A stretch of 64,000 nt of DNA from Cheiracanthium punctorium (GCA_038373885.1 JAWZYV010013019.1:682001-746000), one strand, 5' to 3'. Shown: positions 31,427 through 44,800, counted from the first letter of the stretch. Notes: a model not told the origin generated them from the sequence alone. Translations and numbers: made by a program.

Positions 31427-32671
31427 AGAGGACCTAATGTATAAGTAAAGCTCATTCATTTTACTGAAAGTGTACAATAAAGCACTAGAATACTCGTAAG
31501 CAACGCCTTTCTTGGGGGTGGGGGGCTGAAGACTTGAAGCTCCGTAGCTCTTCCCCGAGATCCGCCACTGCAGCGGATAATGATATTTTGGCAGTTATAC
31601 TTTTTTTAATGCAAATTTAAATTCATCTTACTTTGTATTTTTTAAATAGCACGCTTAATTATACGACAGGCAGGGAATTTTAGTTACAATTACTCTTGTT
31701 CTCTCCACGTATAGTATATAAAATGTTTATCAGAATTTACCTATGTAAGTCCGGCTGGGGGGAAGCGAAAAAGCTCATTTGAGTCCATTTAAAAGTAATG
31801 TGCTGTAAATTAAAATTAAAGCAGCTTAGTAGAATAGAAATTACTATCGACACGTCTCGAGAACTAACAAAACTTCTGTATTCTTATCGAGAAGAGAAAT
31901 ATATATATATATATATAAACAGAACTGGGAGAATGAGTGCAGAATTAGTTTATATTTCAAAACAGGAAAAGTACTTGTAAAACTTAGCAACTTTGTAAAA
32001 AGTTGAATACTTTCTACTTGTTCGTTTTTGCAAATATTAAATTAAAAAGAGATTATTATCATCAGACAATAATCTGTACTTTATTTGTGTTCTATTAGTC
32101 TGCTTTGAAATTACAGAAGTCTTGTCGTATTATTAAGCTACTTTGTAATAATCATTTTTGAAAAGTTTTAAAGCTCAGTGTGGTTAATTTTCAAATTGAA
32201 TAGATCTATTCAAAAATTGAACAACAACAAAAAAGAAAGTACTGGTGATAGTAATCATAGTTTCGTCATCACGCACCTGGTGTAACATCCGGTGAAACAG
32301 TTCCACTTTGTACCCCCATGATTCCTCGTCTTTAAAGAAGTCTAATTAACCGTCATGTTGATGAAATGGCAGCCCATCGTAAAAATCAAACCAACTCCTT
32401 TTTGTATGGAGTATTCCTTTTGAGCTAAGGGCACGGAATATTTTGAAGTAAGCTGTTATTAACTGATTTTACACAGTTGCATCTCTGTTCCGGTTCAGGT
32501 TAATTCATTTAATTATTTCCGGTAGATTTTTTTGTGCCTTTTTGAATAACGCTAGTTTTGTTCCCTGTATTGTGGTGAGATTTTAGTTAATAAGCACTTC
32601 GGTAATGTATGAATGTATAAAGTTAAAAGCAGTGTTCCTACTATTCATTTGCAGGCAGAAATGTATGTATG
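29686..32671. other. Gene-free DNA; possible intron
   Basis: No exon with both splice sites is seen. Contains a C/G-rich stretch 30240-30330, a (TTTA)n run near 31281-31305 and a very long poly-T at about 31388-31425. A G/C-rich fragment near 31515-31580 ends in GATCCGCCACTG, probably half of a hAT-type MITE of the 'GTGGATCCAG' family. Confidence 0.4.
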
Positions 32672-32673
32672 TA

Positions 32674-32925
32674 CAGTGGCAGATCCAGAAAGTTTTTTTG
32701 GGAGGGGCTAAATTAAAAAAAAAAAGCTTGTTGCGCCCAATTAAAATATACTATAAATCAAAATTTTAGTCTATACCAATGTGCATGCTTTTGGGAGGGG
32801 CTAAGTTACAAAATATGATCATTTTAGCTATTTAAAGTGTATAATAAAGCAGAATGTTACCCTTTAGCAATGTCTTTTGGGGGAGGGCTGAAGCCCCCTA
32901 GCCCCTTCCCTACATCCGCTAATGT
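32674..32925. mobile_element. hAT-type MITE 'GTGGATCCAG' family, diverged copy
   Basis: Left end CAGTGGCAGATCCAGAAAG, right end CCTACATCCGCTAATG. The interior shares AGCCCCTTCCC, GGGTAACATTCTGC (in complement) and GGGAGGGGCTAA with 61212-61470. The flanking duplication is unclear. Confidence 0.65.
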
Positions 32926-32928
32926 GTA

Positions 32929-35900
32929 CTTCTTATGTGTTTTTTACAAAGTTTTGTAATTACTTTATCGTTTAACACCAGTATATTTGAGTGATTTTTC
33001 AGACGATCCATATTTGTTAGTTCTGTTGGCCTATTTTCTTCTGGGAGGGGGGGGGGGCATTAGGTTTTGATGATTTCTCTTTGTTTTAAATGAAAATTTG
33101 TTTGCCTAGAGAACTAGTTTGTTTAATCAGACATGTACATTTTATTAACAAATATAGTATATATGTATTTGTCATATGATAAAATGAGACGAATGGCTTT
33201 GACTGAGGAAGACTGAAAAAATATTTTCAGTCGAAACGATCGTATCTTCTTACAAGTAACATTTTATGTGTATTTTTTCGCAAAGTTTATATTTATTTTA
33301 ACGTTTAACACCAGTATTTTGAGTTTTCATAAGCAACAAGAGGTCCTTTAAAACGACTCTCTCAAGTTCTGATGTCCGATAGTATTCCATTCAACAATTC
33401 TGTTTAAAAAAAAAAAAAAAAAAAAACGTTATTTGAAAAAGTTTCAATATACAGTATAATACGATTTATGATGTACCATTGCATCTTAATATGAATTTCG
33501 TGCTTTGCAAGTTGGTGTGGTCCATGAAAACCTCCTGCCGTTTGTTTTTTCTTTCCCTGTTGCTTCAATAAATCAAAGATTTTGTGTGCGTGTGTTCGGT
33601 CGGTGACATGTTTCTACACTTTTTTTTCTTTCCCCCCTGTACCTTCTTCACTTCCAGAGTTTTATTTCTGGAACAGCATCATGGTCGATGCTGACTACGG
33701 AGGTTTTTCTTTTTTTTTTTCGTTTATATTTTAGTTGGCGGTAATCACGTGAGGAGTGGTATCAACTGCAGTTTCCTCCCTCACGCCCCTGCTGTTCTTT
33801 GTCTTGAGTTGGATGACTGTTGAATGCTAATTAATTTTTCTTCTTTTACATAGATGGGATAGTACTATGGAACTGAAGCGAAATGGGATTAGTGGTTGCA
33901 GAATACTTTATTGTGTGAAGAGGTGCAGCCAACAAGTTAGACTTCACTTATCGAACGGGACACCATACATTTGGGAGCTCAATTGCACGTTCAGCTTTCT
34001 CTGTTCCTTATATCTTTTATGAAGTCGCTAGTAGTATGCTTGTTTTATTGAAAATATTTGATTAATTCTACTTTTGATGTCTTTTCCATACACTGGCACT
34101 AACAATTTTAAGACACCCCATGACTTTGGAAGCTCTAAAATTGTCCTCTGGAGATTTGGCTTGCTACTCGATTAAATACCAATTTTGCATTATACCACCC
34201 GGATCTTCAGGAGATTTTTAGACATTTATACGTTAAATGATAAATGTTAGACATGGTTGTCTGGAGAATTTCTTAGTCAGTGTTGGCATCATAATTAATA
34301 ACATCAACACGTATTGAACAAATCCATTATCGTTTACTTAAATCGAGGGGAGTGAAAATATATTTAACTCTGGATAACTGCCCAGGCTTTATCAGAATAA
34401 TGTTATTTTTGTTTAGCAATGTTCTTTTAAAAAACATCCATACCATCAAAAAGATAATTTCCATCACTCACGCTTTTAACCCTATAATGCTAACTTTTGA
34501 AAAACTTTGTTAACTCCCGGACAAAATGTGTTTAAAATTGATTTTAAATATTTTAGACGATTAAGGGATTGAAATCATATTGCTTGCAAATTACTTCATT
34601 ATTATCATTTATCCTCAAGTAAGTAAGAAAGCACAACTTTTTTATTTTCAAAGTAATCTCAATGCATGTATAAGCATTGTGCTATTTATTTTGCAGTTTG
34701 TCCGTGTGGCAAATGGGTTGCATTCTAGAGTTAAAAAGCAAATGTCCCTTCTTTGAGTGGTTGTTGGTTAGTGCCTCATTTATTTTTTATGCTATGCTTT
34801 CTTGTCCAAAAAACTACTATTTGTTTCCTGATGTAATATACTTTTGTTTTTCAGGTAGGCAAAATCGTTTATTAACTATTTTTTATTAATGTAATTTGCT
34901 AGCGTACACTTACTGTGCCAAAATCCTGTTAACGTGCAACAAATCTTCAAGTTCGCAACTAAAAACAAAACAGCTGGAAAATTTTTCATTGTCATTCATT
35001 GTGGGGTTCGTCTGTAGTCTTATTTTATCACCTTGTGCTTCCTTGCAGTATTAATTTATTTTACTTATTTTTGAACGAATGGTCGTGTTTTCACTTGTGC
35101 GAAATGTCATTACTTTTGACAACACTTAGATTTTGCTAGGTTTTATAACAATTTTACTCCCCTCCTCCTCCCCCCCCCCCTGCCCCCGAAAAAAAAAAAG
35201 GATGTTATTGGTATTTATGCTTATCAAATTATTTGATCAGATTGAGACAAAGATGAAAAATGGCGAACAATTGACATTACTTTGAAGTCTCATACCTGTG
35301 TTCGTGACGAACACCTCATTACTATACTTATCACATTCTTGTTGAACTTTGCCGATTTCCCCCCTGATTGCTGTATAATTTTGTGACATTCTCACGGTCC
35401 TGCATCTTTATGTATTTCCATGTAGCAACTATCTCGGACCACTATCTCCTTAAAACAATTTCCTTTCGGTAACCGCAAAATGGCTGCTGCATGACAATGC
35501 GATTTCCTGAATTTGTTGCTAGTTTGCGGTTTTATTCCCGCGGTCTTCCATTTTATTTGGCCATCGTAAAAATTTTGACCCAACTAAATTTCAAATTGTT
35601 ATCTTGTTTGTTATAACGTTAATAGCTTAGGTTTTCGTTTAATTCAAATTGGTACGCGCATCTTTCAAAAGTTATAAGCTAGGATTAAGCTACTTTTCTC
35701 TGATGTTCAGTTCTCAATAATTTCGTTCAGAGGTGACTAGAAATGCATTTTTATGAAATTTTGTGTCCTGTAACTTTGGTGAGAAGGCGAGCATAATTTT
35801 AAGTAAATGTATAGATTTGGGCACGTCTAATAAAATGCAACAGTTTGAATATTTTAAAAATTTTCCTATGGCCACTTCTTTTAGCTGTGTGCCCAGTCAG

Positions 35901-36513
35901 AATTGCGACTTTAAAATTCTACCAAAAATCATGTACAAATGTGCTATGAACCTAATCTAAATTTGACTTTAAAGATACGTTTTTATTAGGTCAAGTGTCG
36001 TAGAATGTCAGCAGACTACTGACTACTTGATGCTGAAATCAGGGCGACTAAAAGGAGTGCATGAAGAATTAAAATCTAAACCAGGCTTTCACAGGAAAAT
36101 CATATTCCGCCAAAATAATTTTGGGTCAGTAGTAAAGTATTTATTAAGGAACATTCGATAGGAAATAAATCATTAAAGAGTCCCATTTTGTTTATTATAC
36201 AGGATAAAAGCAAAGAAAAACAAGACAACAAATCTTTTAAGCTGTATGTAGAGGTGTAAATTTAAATGATAATAAAATTTAATTTAATTTAAAAAGAGAG
36301 AGACAATTTTACCGGACTGTGTGTGTGTGTGTTTTATAAATAAGCGGTAGAGGATCCAAATACTGTACAAGACATTTTCCAGATTATAAAGGAAGCGGAT
36401 AGTTATAATTTAAAACTGTTAGATTTTCATAGTTTTCGAATAGTTATTTGAGAGTATTAACTATAAAGTGTTGTCAGTTAACTGATTCACGACACTTTAA
36501 TTCACACACTTCA
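32929..36513. other. Gene-free AT-rich DNA
   Basis: Poly-G near 33047, poly-A 33404-33426 and a C-rich stretch 35158-35187. A minus-strand 63-codon ORF at 35392-35583 starts at TTG and has no motif. No splice-flanked exon recognised. Confidence 0.4.
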
Positions 36514-36550
36514 AAACATTAGTGGGTGGCATTGCCTCCCACTAATGTTT
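36514..36550. other. Compact near-perfect hairpin
   Basis: AAACATTAGTGGG pairs with CCCACTAATGTTT (13 bp). The loop TGGCATTGCCT adds a further GGC/GCC pairing around ATT. Too short for a canonical microRNA precursor. It may be a relic of a fold-back element or a structured RNA site. Confidence 0.5.
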
Positions 36551-37804
36551 TTAGTAGACTCGCTCTCGAGCTGACTCCAGCACACAAGTGCGAAAGAACC
36601 TCTACTATGTTTCCTTCACCGGGGTATTTCAAAGTTTAGTTGCAGGGAAAAGTTTTTTGTTAAAACTGTCAAGCTAATTTTGCGGTCTCTTTTAAAGCAC
36701 TCAGATTTAGCATTTGATTTGGCAGCGCAGAGTTTTCCTTGCCTCTGCAAGTTGGCTCGATCTTGAGGACTTGGCTCTCTTGATCTAGATTTTTGATGAC
36801 ACGCAGGGGCGAGTGTTAGTGACAAGTGAGGTCTCGAATCTTCTTAGGTCAAATCTTCTTTTCCCCCTTCTCGACAGCTGAGATTTAATGTGACAAGCTG
36901 TTTGTTCCCAGTGCTCCGGGATTCGGCTGCTTTTGCGAGATAATCCTGTTATTTGGATGCTCCAGGACTTCACCATTGGTGCATATACTGGACAGCTAGT
37001 TGCAAATGTCATTTTAAGAATGTATCGGTATCGTTGTGTCATTTTAGTGATTATCCTTAGATCTGGGTGTTTTCAGTAATGAGTAATTGTGATCAATTAA
37101 AACTAGCTTAGTCTGATGTATGCATAGCATTGTATTCAGCAAAGTACAACAACCTGAAGAACAGCGAATAAATTACCAACTGCAATGCAGAAGTAAACTT
37201 TTAATTTTTATTGGTTTATTGAGACATCTGAGATTGGATTCGAAGAAAGACGCTACGACATAATACGTACTCAAAATCATTAAAAAATAGATTCACGTTT
37301 AATTTGAAGGTTGACACCCACAGAATTGCAAGTTAGTCCGTTCAAAAAGACCCGTTTTCAACAAATGGTTTTTTAAGTTTTAAATAAAATTGTATATATT
37401 TTACGATTTAATAGTCACCTTTTTACATGTTGACCTTAGTCAATAAGCAACGACGCAAAAGACGCTGTTGATGAGGAATAATTACACCATTTTTGAGTTT
37501 TTCCTCAGCTGTGTGAGGTTGTAGCATACACGGATTAGTCTTACAACCATTATTTATTCCCCTTTTGAAACGAATTATATTAAATTGCTGAATAAAATAA
37601 CTATGTGAAACATTCACGGCTGTAAAATAATTTTTAAGTATCTACTTCACCCCCCCCCCCCAAGTAAATAATCTGCTAAGAAACTTTTTTATATCTACCG
37701 AAACGTCCTTTGACTTTGTTTTTAAAAACTCTTATTTGTTACCCCGTGTTTTGTGTTAATTTATTTAACTGATTGTAACACCAGTTCCTTTTTATTTTTA
37801 ATGA
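36551..37804. other. Moderately GC-richer DNA without assigned gene
   Basis: The minus strand has two overlapping ORFs (85 codons from an ATG at 37042; 69 codons at 36616-36825) in a locally less AT-rich stretch. No motif, splice context or homologue is recognised, so I do not call a gene. A poly-C tract lies near 37650. Confidence 0.3.
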
Positions 37805-37999
37805 TACAGAAAAATCTCGTTATAACAAACTTCAGTTTTACGAATATTTCAGTTTAACGAATAAAATATTTGTATTTAAGAGAATCACATACAGTACAAA
37901 TCCAATCACCACAAAGTTTCATTTTAACGAACTTTTCAGAATAACGAATTTCATCTTCGGTCCCTTGAAATTTTTCGTAATATCGAGATTTTACGTGTA
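37805..37999. mobile_element. Mariner/Tigger-like MITE with CAGAAAAATCTCGTTATAAC ends
   Basis: TA-flanked. Ends CAGAAAAATCTCGTTATAAC and GTAATATCGAGATTTTACG are inverted, with repeated TTTAACGAA motifs inside. About 190 bp, non-autonomous. Confidence 0.65.
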
Positions 38000-38289
38000 T
38001 TTTGCCTGTTACTCCAAAGACAGTTATACCCACCAAAAGAAAAGACTGGTATTTCAACTGAATGAAGTATTTATTTGCCTCCCTTCCCCCGAACTAAATA
38101 AATCAATTATAAAATTCGTGGAACGGCGGCTGCATAAGACAAAGAAAGGTTCTCTCCCCTGACCTTCCCTTCCCATGTCTTCCAGCACATTTAAATCAAT
38201 GCGTGGGGTGTGTAATGATTAAATTAAAAAGTCCCAGATCGCTCGTACGGAGATGCTGCCGAAGAATCCATGGCCCAGTTCCAGGTTGA
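38000..38289. other. Unassigned DNA
   Basis: No gene or repeat with clear boundaries. Confidence 0.35.
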
Positions 38290-38410
38290 GAAAGACACGG
38301 AGAATAAAACCAAATTAAAAAATACACCACTTTCTTTAATGATGAACCTGTTAATTCTGATAAAGATCTGCCTTTTTTCTTTTATCCTTCCCCCTCCCTT
38401 TTTTTTTTAA
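38290..38410 (+). repeat. Left copy of a 121-bp direct repeat flanking a MITE
   Basis: Starts GAAAGACACGGAGAATAAAA and ends in a T-tract plus AA. It is repeated at 38936-39058 with a few substitutions. The TTAA at its end is the insertion target of the MITE that separates the two copies. Confidence 0.8.
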
Positions 38411-38935
38411 CCCTTAAACGCGCGGTATCCTCGCCATGAGGACACCAAACTCTGACGTTTTGACTGTTGCCAATCACGAGGAATAGATTTGATTTCTATA
38501 AAAATAGTTTCGGGTGACATAGCTCCACGAGATTCCTTTACTTTTTAAAGCACGTCATTTCCCGTAAAAAAAAATGGTCACGATTCTTTTTAACAGCACT
38601 GACATCTGCTGAAAAGTGGAAGAACGCGAGAACAGCTGGATAGATTGCCCAATGCTGAAAAAAGGGCAGCCGTTGCCATCGCTCGACTTAACTACGAGCA
38701 AGATGGCGGCCGATCGAAACGTTCATCGCGTGCCACAGATCTAGAGACCCTTTTTTGGCGTTTGATCCTGTTTTGTGCTCGCGCACAGCCTGCTGTCGTC
38801 AAAAAAGGGGTCTCTAGATCTGTGGCACGCGATGAACGTTTCGATCGTCCGCCATCTTGCTGGTAGTTAAGTCGAGCGATGGCAACGGCTGCCCTTTTTT
38901 CAGCATTTGAAAAGGGTTGCGCCTCAAAGGGTTAA
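38407..38935 (+). mobile_element. piggyBac-type MITE, copy 3 (most complete)
   Basis: TTAA at 38407-38410 and 38932-38935; ends CCCTTAAACGCGC and GCGCCTCAAAGGG. It contains two internal inverted arms of about 105 bp (about 38654-38757 and 38799-38907) carrying GCCATCGCTCGACTTAACTA and GGTCTCTAGATCTGTGGCAC segments. Transcription could give a stable hairpin. Copies 1 and 2 retain parts of the same layout. Confidence 0.85.
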
Positions 38936-39058
38936 GAAAGACTCGGAGAATAAAACCAAATAAAAAAATGCACCACTTTCTTTAATGATGAACCTGTTAA
39001 TTCTTATAAAAGATCTTCCTTTTTTTCTTTTATCCTCTCTCTCCCCCCCTTTTTTTAA
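38936..39058 (+). repeat. Right copy of the 121-bp direct repeat
   Basis: GAAAGACTCGGAGAATAAAA to the T-tract before AAATTCCTG. Near-identical to 38290-38410, so the MITE sits exactly at the junction of a local tandem duplication. Confidence 0.8.
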
Positions 39059-39824
39059 ATTCCTGCTCCCCGTGTCGGAACATTCAAGTTTCTCCTGTCT
39101 GCCATGTCGTCGCGGGAATAACCTGAGTATCTCACCGTCTCTTCTTCTGTCTTTACAGATGGTAAATGAGAGAGACATCTGCCAAAAGGAGCGGTTGCTA
39201 TAAACAGAAACTAAGCTTAGGAGAAAGAGAGAGAGTGAAATTCTGTGAAAAGTTACGACACGCCGACTGCGTAAGCGAGCTCCGAGAAAAGTTCACTGCC
39301 TATAGAATAATCCGAGAAAAATGAAGTGTTTTTTTTTTCTTCCCTTCACCCTTCTACACTTCTTGCCAGTAGGGTGGGGGTGGTGTGGGGGATACATATG
39401 TATCTTATCCTTATGGTGAGACTGTTTAAAGATTTTGTCCCTTGCTTAGGGAGGGGGAGGGGAGTGTTATTTGAAATTAGTTTTTGTAAAGCACTCCTGG
39501 AATATATCACTGTGAAATTAAGGATGGATTAATGCAGTTTTGTGGGTGGGGGCGGCTAGTTTTTGTTTGTAGTTGAAATTTATGTCTATTTTAAGGAAGT
39601 TAAATAGGATCGCTTACATTTTTAATGTACTTTGTTTTTTTTCTGGGGGTCTGAAGGGGGCAATCGTTCCCTTTTAATCCGTCAGTGTGTGAAGCATCCC
39701 AACCTAGAACCAGGAGCATAGTCCGGAGGGATATCATGATGTATCCCCCCCCTCCCCACGCACCATTAGTTTTAAATTGTGCAAAAGTACTTAGGGTATT
39801 TCCTCGCGGATTATTTTATATCCT
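39059..39824. other. Gene-free DNA
   Basis: A GA-rich stretch (39221-39236) and G-rich tracts. TCTTTACAG followed by an ATG with only 14 codons (near 39160) is not convincing as an exon. Confidence 0.35.
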
Positions 39825-39998
39825 TACCTGTGGCGTAGCTAAGAGGGGGATAGGGGGGTCACAACCCCCCATGAGGAAATTTTCCCCATACAAAATGTAT
39901 ATTCTTCACTCCCTTATCACACACGTATGCATATATGCGAGTTGCAGTAGTCGTAACACCCCCCCCCCCCCATGAAAAATTTCTGGCTACGCCACTGA
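39825..39998. mobile_element. MITE with GTGGCGTAGC ends
   Basis: CCTGTGGCGTAGCTAAG at the left and TTTCTGGCTACGCCACTG at the right form inverted ends around G-rich and C-rich subterminal tracts. A second CTGGCTACGCCCCTG follows at about 40017-40032, perhaps part of a second, truncated copy. The overlapping ORFs are shadows of the repeat. Confidence 0.65.
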
Positions 39999-40284
39999 TT
40001 CCCACCGAAATATTTTTCTGGCTACGCCCCTGCTGGATACCTTCATGTGTTGAACAATTTTTTGAGGAACGGATTGTTACATTCATTATCTTAATAATTT
40101 GGGAACTTTTTTGCGAGTTGCCCAGCAACTGTCCCACTTGTTGAGGTTTTATTGTATTTTGTGTATAGACTGGAATAATATGTAATTATGCATTCCTTGG
40201 TTATTTTTGAAAATCTTAATTGAATAGAGATTGAATCCTTGATTCGTAAGTTTAGTTATTTTACTACTATATACATACATACAC

Positions 40285-40356
40285 GCAGCGGGACCTCCCA
40301 AGTTGGACACTCTTTGAGGGAACCGCAGGTGTCCAACTTACGGAGGTTTCACTGTA
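40285..40356. mobile_element. Very short mariner-type MITE
   Basis: CAGCGGGACCTCCCAAGTTG and TACGGAGGTTTCACTG form imperfect inverted ends, followed by TA. Same family as 25917-26021, internally deleted to about 70 bp. Confidence 0.6.
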
Positions 40357-41481
40357 CTAAATTACGTACAGGTTATTCTGCCATAGTGTTATGTTATATG
40401 TTTAATATTTGTTAAAATACATTTCGAAAAACATCGTTTAAAGTAATAATACTCCATATCTAAAATTTTTGTACGTTATTACTTGGAATGTTTATATATC
40501 TATTTATTTTTAAAAAGATAAAATGTAACTTTTAATTTGTATTCTGTTACAATAGTAATCTATGAGACGCCATACTCACTCTCTGGAATAGAAAATTTTA
40601 TTCTTGAAAAGGACTATTACAATGCATTGTTTTATTTAAATTGGAATTCAAAGTAAAATTTATTTTATCTATTCAGTCTTAATCTAATTTTAGACTGTAA
40701 TAATGAACTACCTTAATGAAATAGCTGCTGTATTAATAATTATTATTTTATATTTGTATTAAAACTGAATTTGTAAGATCTAATAATACAATGGTAGTGT
40801 AATATTATTCAAATTATTTTATATTTTTATGCTTTATATATTTAAAACAATATAATTTAAATATAATAACACTGTCCTTGTAATTTATCTTATTTTAAAT
40901 AAAAATAAATTGCGAGAAAATGATTTTTTTTCTCTGAGCATGCATAATTTCGATGCATTAAAATGTTTCATAACGGGAATAATAGATTTAAAAAATGAAC
41001 TCGCGTACAGTGAAAATAAAGCGGGGGGAAAGAACACCTTGCAGTCAGAATGTCATGTGGATTTAAGGAATTATACAGACAAAACAAGTGTTTCTTTAAT
41101 CATTTTGAAACTTCAGTAGTTTTCATCTTGAAGTAAATATAAGATAAAGTGGGTTGTTTTGAGTAGATACACTTCACAGCATGTGCCTTTGGAACAACTA
41201 AAAAATAAACCAATGCGTCTTATACTTAAAAAAAAAAAAAAAACAAGTTTCCTCAAAAGCTGCATTATGCACTCTTAAAAAATAAAAATTTTGAAAATTT
41301 TAAGAAAAAAATATTTTAATTTAATTTTGCAGCATCTAAGTGAGTCGTATTTAGTATACATTATTATGAAAAATCCAGGGGAAAAATTCTTTAAACATGT
41401 TAACTTTTATGAGTTAAATGAAAAAACAATCTTAATATTTTACATGTTGGCTTACACTTAGCTTTTTGAAAATATTTGAAA
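40357..41481. other. Very AT-rich gene-free DNA
   Basis: A 69-codon ORF at 40910 lacks support. Nothing else recognised. Confidence 0.4.
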
Positions 41482-41860
41482 GTTTTAAGGGTGTTCCTTT
41501 GGAAAAACGATAGGCGTCAGTCGTCACAGGATTTTTGAACAGCTTTAAAAACAAACTAATGATGTTAAACGCTGGGGAAAAAATAAATAAACGTTCTTCT
41601 TCACTAACTGCATTAAACTATTAATATTAACAATCAACCTGTAAGCTTCGTGTGACTTTCAGAAAAAAATTCATAAAAAAAAAAGACTTCAAACGTGAGC
41701 CGAAGTGTTACCTGTTGAAAAATACTGCTTAATTCCGTATTTTTAGCACTTTTTCTAAGTGTTTCTCAACTCCTATATGTTCATTGCTTGTAATATTTCA
41801 CAATACAACTTGTAAAGAGACATTCAAAATTTTTAGTCTCTAGAAATAACTGTTCATAAG
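41482..41860 (-). repeat. Diverged copy of the 'TTAAGGGTGT' fold-back family
   Basis: Starts TTAAGGGTGTTCC and matches, in reverse, 23686-23769 (GTCGTCACAGGA, AACAGCTTTAAAAAC, ATGATGTT). CAACTTGTAAAGAGACATTC near 41808 matches the complement of about 23437-23456. The right boundary is uncertain. Confidence 0.5.
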
Positions 41861-44800
41861 TTGCATAACTTCCTAAAAGAACAAATATCGAGTAATTCAT
41901 ATAAGATATGTAAGATAAACAACTTTTCCTCGTTAATCTTTTACCATTACTTGGTTATTTTCTTTACTTATTGAAAGATAAAGAAAATATAAAAGCGCCT
42001 CTTAAATCTATTTAAAATATTTTGGCCTCATCCTGTTAAGCGAAAGGTGCAATCGTTGCCAAATGGGGCAAGCGCAACAGCTCTCAGAAAGGCATAAGCA
42101 AGCGCAGTTGTTAAGGGCGTTCACTTCGCGGTAAAGATGTATTTATATCACTTCTGTGTTTTTGCAACACTGTAGCTGCTAAAATCCCCCTGAATTGCCT
42201 GTAAGTCTTTCAGCTAAAGTAGTTTGATCCAGAGATACTCAACATGTTAAATAGAAACAAAGGGTTCTGTTTTTACTTTTTTTAAAAGCATTTAAGTTAG
42301 TAACCTATATGGGGTGAAGATATATTTTTTAAATGACTTTAAAATTCTATAGATTCATTTGGCCGGGTTGAAATTATTAAATATTGCTGAAACATCTACA
42401 AAAAATGTTTCCTAGTACTATCAAATTAAAGTCACAATTCACTATGGTCTATAGTCTTAATTAAAAATAAAATTAAGGACTTTGAAAATAAATTAGATTA
42501 AAAATTTTTTTACATGTATTTTTTCTTATCAAATTAAAACCCTGCACTAATGAAAATTTTTGTGAATGATTTTCAGGGAAGTGGAGTTTATGGAATGCCC
42601 CCCCCCCCCCCCCTGTATTGAGAGACAATTTATTGACACAATTAATTATTGAATATGTTTTTTATTTTATATTTATTATATATTATTAAGTAAGAGTTAT
42701 TCGAAATTATATGTTTCGGTATGAAAAATGTTCTATTCTTTTTTAAAAATCTGTATGAGCATTTTATGTTGAATTATTTTCTCAGATTTTCTTACTTCGA
42801 TTAAAATATAACTAATGAGCTATGCCTGAGTAAGGTATAACAAATGCATAAAATAAAATTGACATTTTGTTTCTCTAACACAGTTTATCTTGAATTAGGC
42901 TAACGCGTTCAAAACAAGTGTTATTTTATTTAGATTATATTTTGTACTACACGCGTTTAATCGTACATATGAACTCTGTACGCAGCTATTGTGCTATCTG
43001 AATTATTAAAGCTATAAACTCAAACACGCTATAACTGTTTTGTGTTTATAGCTCACTTGAAAAAGTAAACGGTCTATGATAATTCGAGTTTATTTGTTAA
43101 CATGTTAGCCCTGGGGAGTACAATTAATGTATTGTAAAATCCATTTTTATCCAAATTTCCTTTTAATCTTTAATTCTTTTTTACCTGCCCCATGTGCAAC
43201 ACTGATTTAATCGAGAGAATAATTGATTTATTGAATGGAGCATTTTCGTTCATTCTATTTTCAATACTTTCCAACAAAGTTGATAGATGGCTAAAACGCT
43301 CCTCTCAATACGAAAAGCAGCTGATTCGGATCAGGTAACTTTTAGGTTATTATTTAACGCCAAGATCTTGCACCGCATTTAAATATGTTGGCAATGTGTT
43401 GTATTTTGTAACTAATTGGTACAATATCATTGGCATATAGTTATGTGAGCTATAACGGCATAAAAACATCGTTCTGTTCCTTCAAGGGTAAGGTCTCATA
43501 TAGTATTTCGATAGTAAACAACAAATTGCTTTTTCTGTAACTAATGGATATTGTATCACTGTTACTGTTCCTTTCTGTTATTGTTTGTTCAGTTATCAAG
43601 CATAACACAGAAAGAAATAACAGTACAATAAGTATGCTGTTGAATAACCTTATTACAGTAGCATATTTTATTATGTTCTGTAAATATTTGGGTTTAGAAC
43701 GATAACTTAGTACAAAATGGAACGTAATTAATATAACGAAAATCAATTTTTGTACGTATAAAAATTGTTTTACAAATTATTTTGTACAAGTTCCGATTAA
43801 CGTTATATTTTGTAAAGTTACGGATCCCTGGTATTTTCTCTAAACCGCGGTTTCCCTTTTAGCTATACTTGCTTTCCCTTTAGCTATACGTGCTTTCACT
43901 TCACTTTCAGGTGGAAAGTAACGCATTTAATTCTCTTCACAGCCGCTTGATTTTATCTGAACCGTTTTGGACTTCTTTTTTTAATATTATATATGTGACA
44001 GAACCTGTCTGTCACCTGTTGTTTTTGGCTCCAAGTCGTCGCCCTGTCTTGAGTGTCAGCAACGTTTTGCTATCGGCATTTTGTCTTCCGTCAATTGACC
44101 TCTAAAACCTTTCTAAAATCAAGGTATATACATATAAAAAAAAAAAAAACCTCACCTCATCCGTACGCCATTCACAGGTAAGCGCATTTGTAGGTCAAAC
44201 GGAAATCGAACGTTATTACCCTCCAAACGTGTCAAGTGGTGTCACGGACAAGGGATTTTTCTGTCCCTTCCACCCCAGATGCCTCCTCCACCTCTATTTT
44301 ATCCTTTAAAAAAATGTTCATATCATTTCTTTAAAAAACTGTCTTTCTTTTTCTTTCAGAATGATTTTTATAAATTCATACACTGATAACGAAATTATAA
44401 AGATTTAAAAAAAAAAAAAAAAAAGGCTGTCTTATTCAACAGGTCTTTGGGAAGCTCGTGACTTATAATTTTTTTTTTTTTTTTTTTTAGGGAGATAGTC
44501 ACGCGAGGTAACATTTCCTATCACGCATGCTCACGTGATGTTGTTGCAGCTTTCTTCTTTCTACCTGTAGAAGACGTCCCTTTGCAAGTTTTTTTTTTTT
44601 TTTTTTTTTTTTTTTCAGTAGAGGGACGCTAAAATCTGTAGGAAGCGGCCACTTCCTTGCGATTTATTATGCTGCCTAAAACCGGTCCCGCGTGAGCTTG
44701 TATCTATTGCTCGAGAGACGCGCCCGTTACGCGATAAATTAGGACGGCTGCTCTTGAACTTGATGCGCATGCGCCAGTTTTGCTTATCTCTTAACCTTTT

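Noticed and set aside
36785..37042. 85-codon ORF with an ATG on the minus strand
   Set aside because: No motif, no splice or promoter context, and a competing overlapping ORF; too weak to call.
38290..39058. Solo or short LTR retrotransposon
   Set aside because: The direct repeats lack TG...CA ends, a primer-binding site and a polypurine tract; the interior is a TTAA-flanked MITE.
39685..40144. Overlapping ORFs of 69-96 codons
   Set aside because: They lie in the GTGGCGTAGC MITE and its C-rich tracts.
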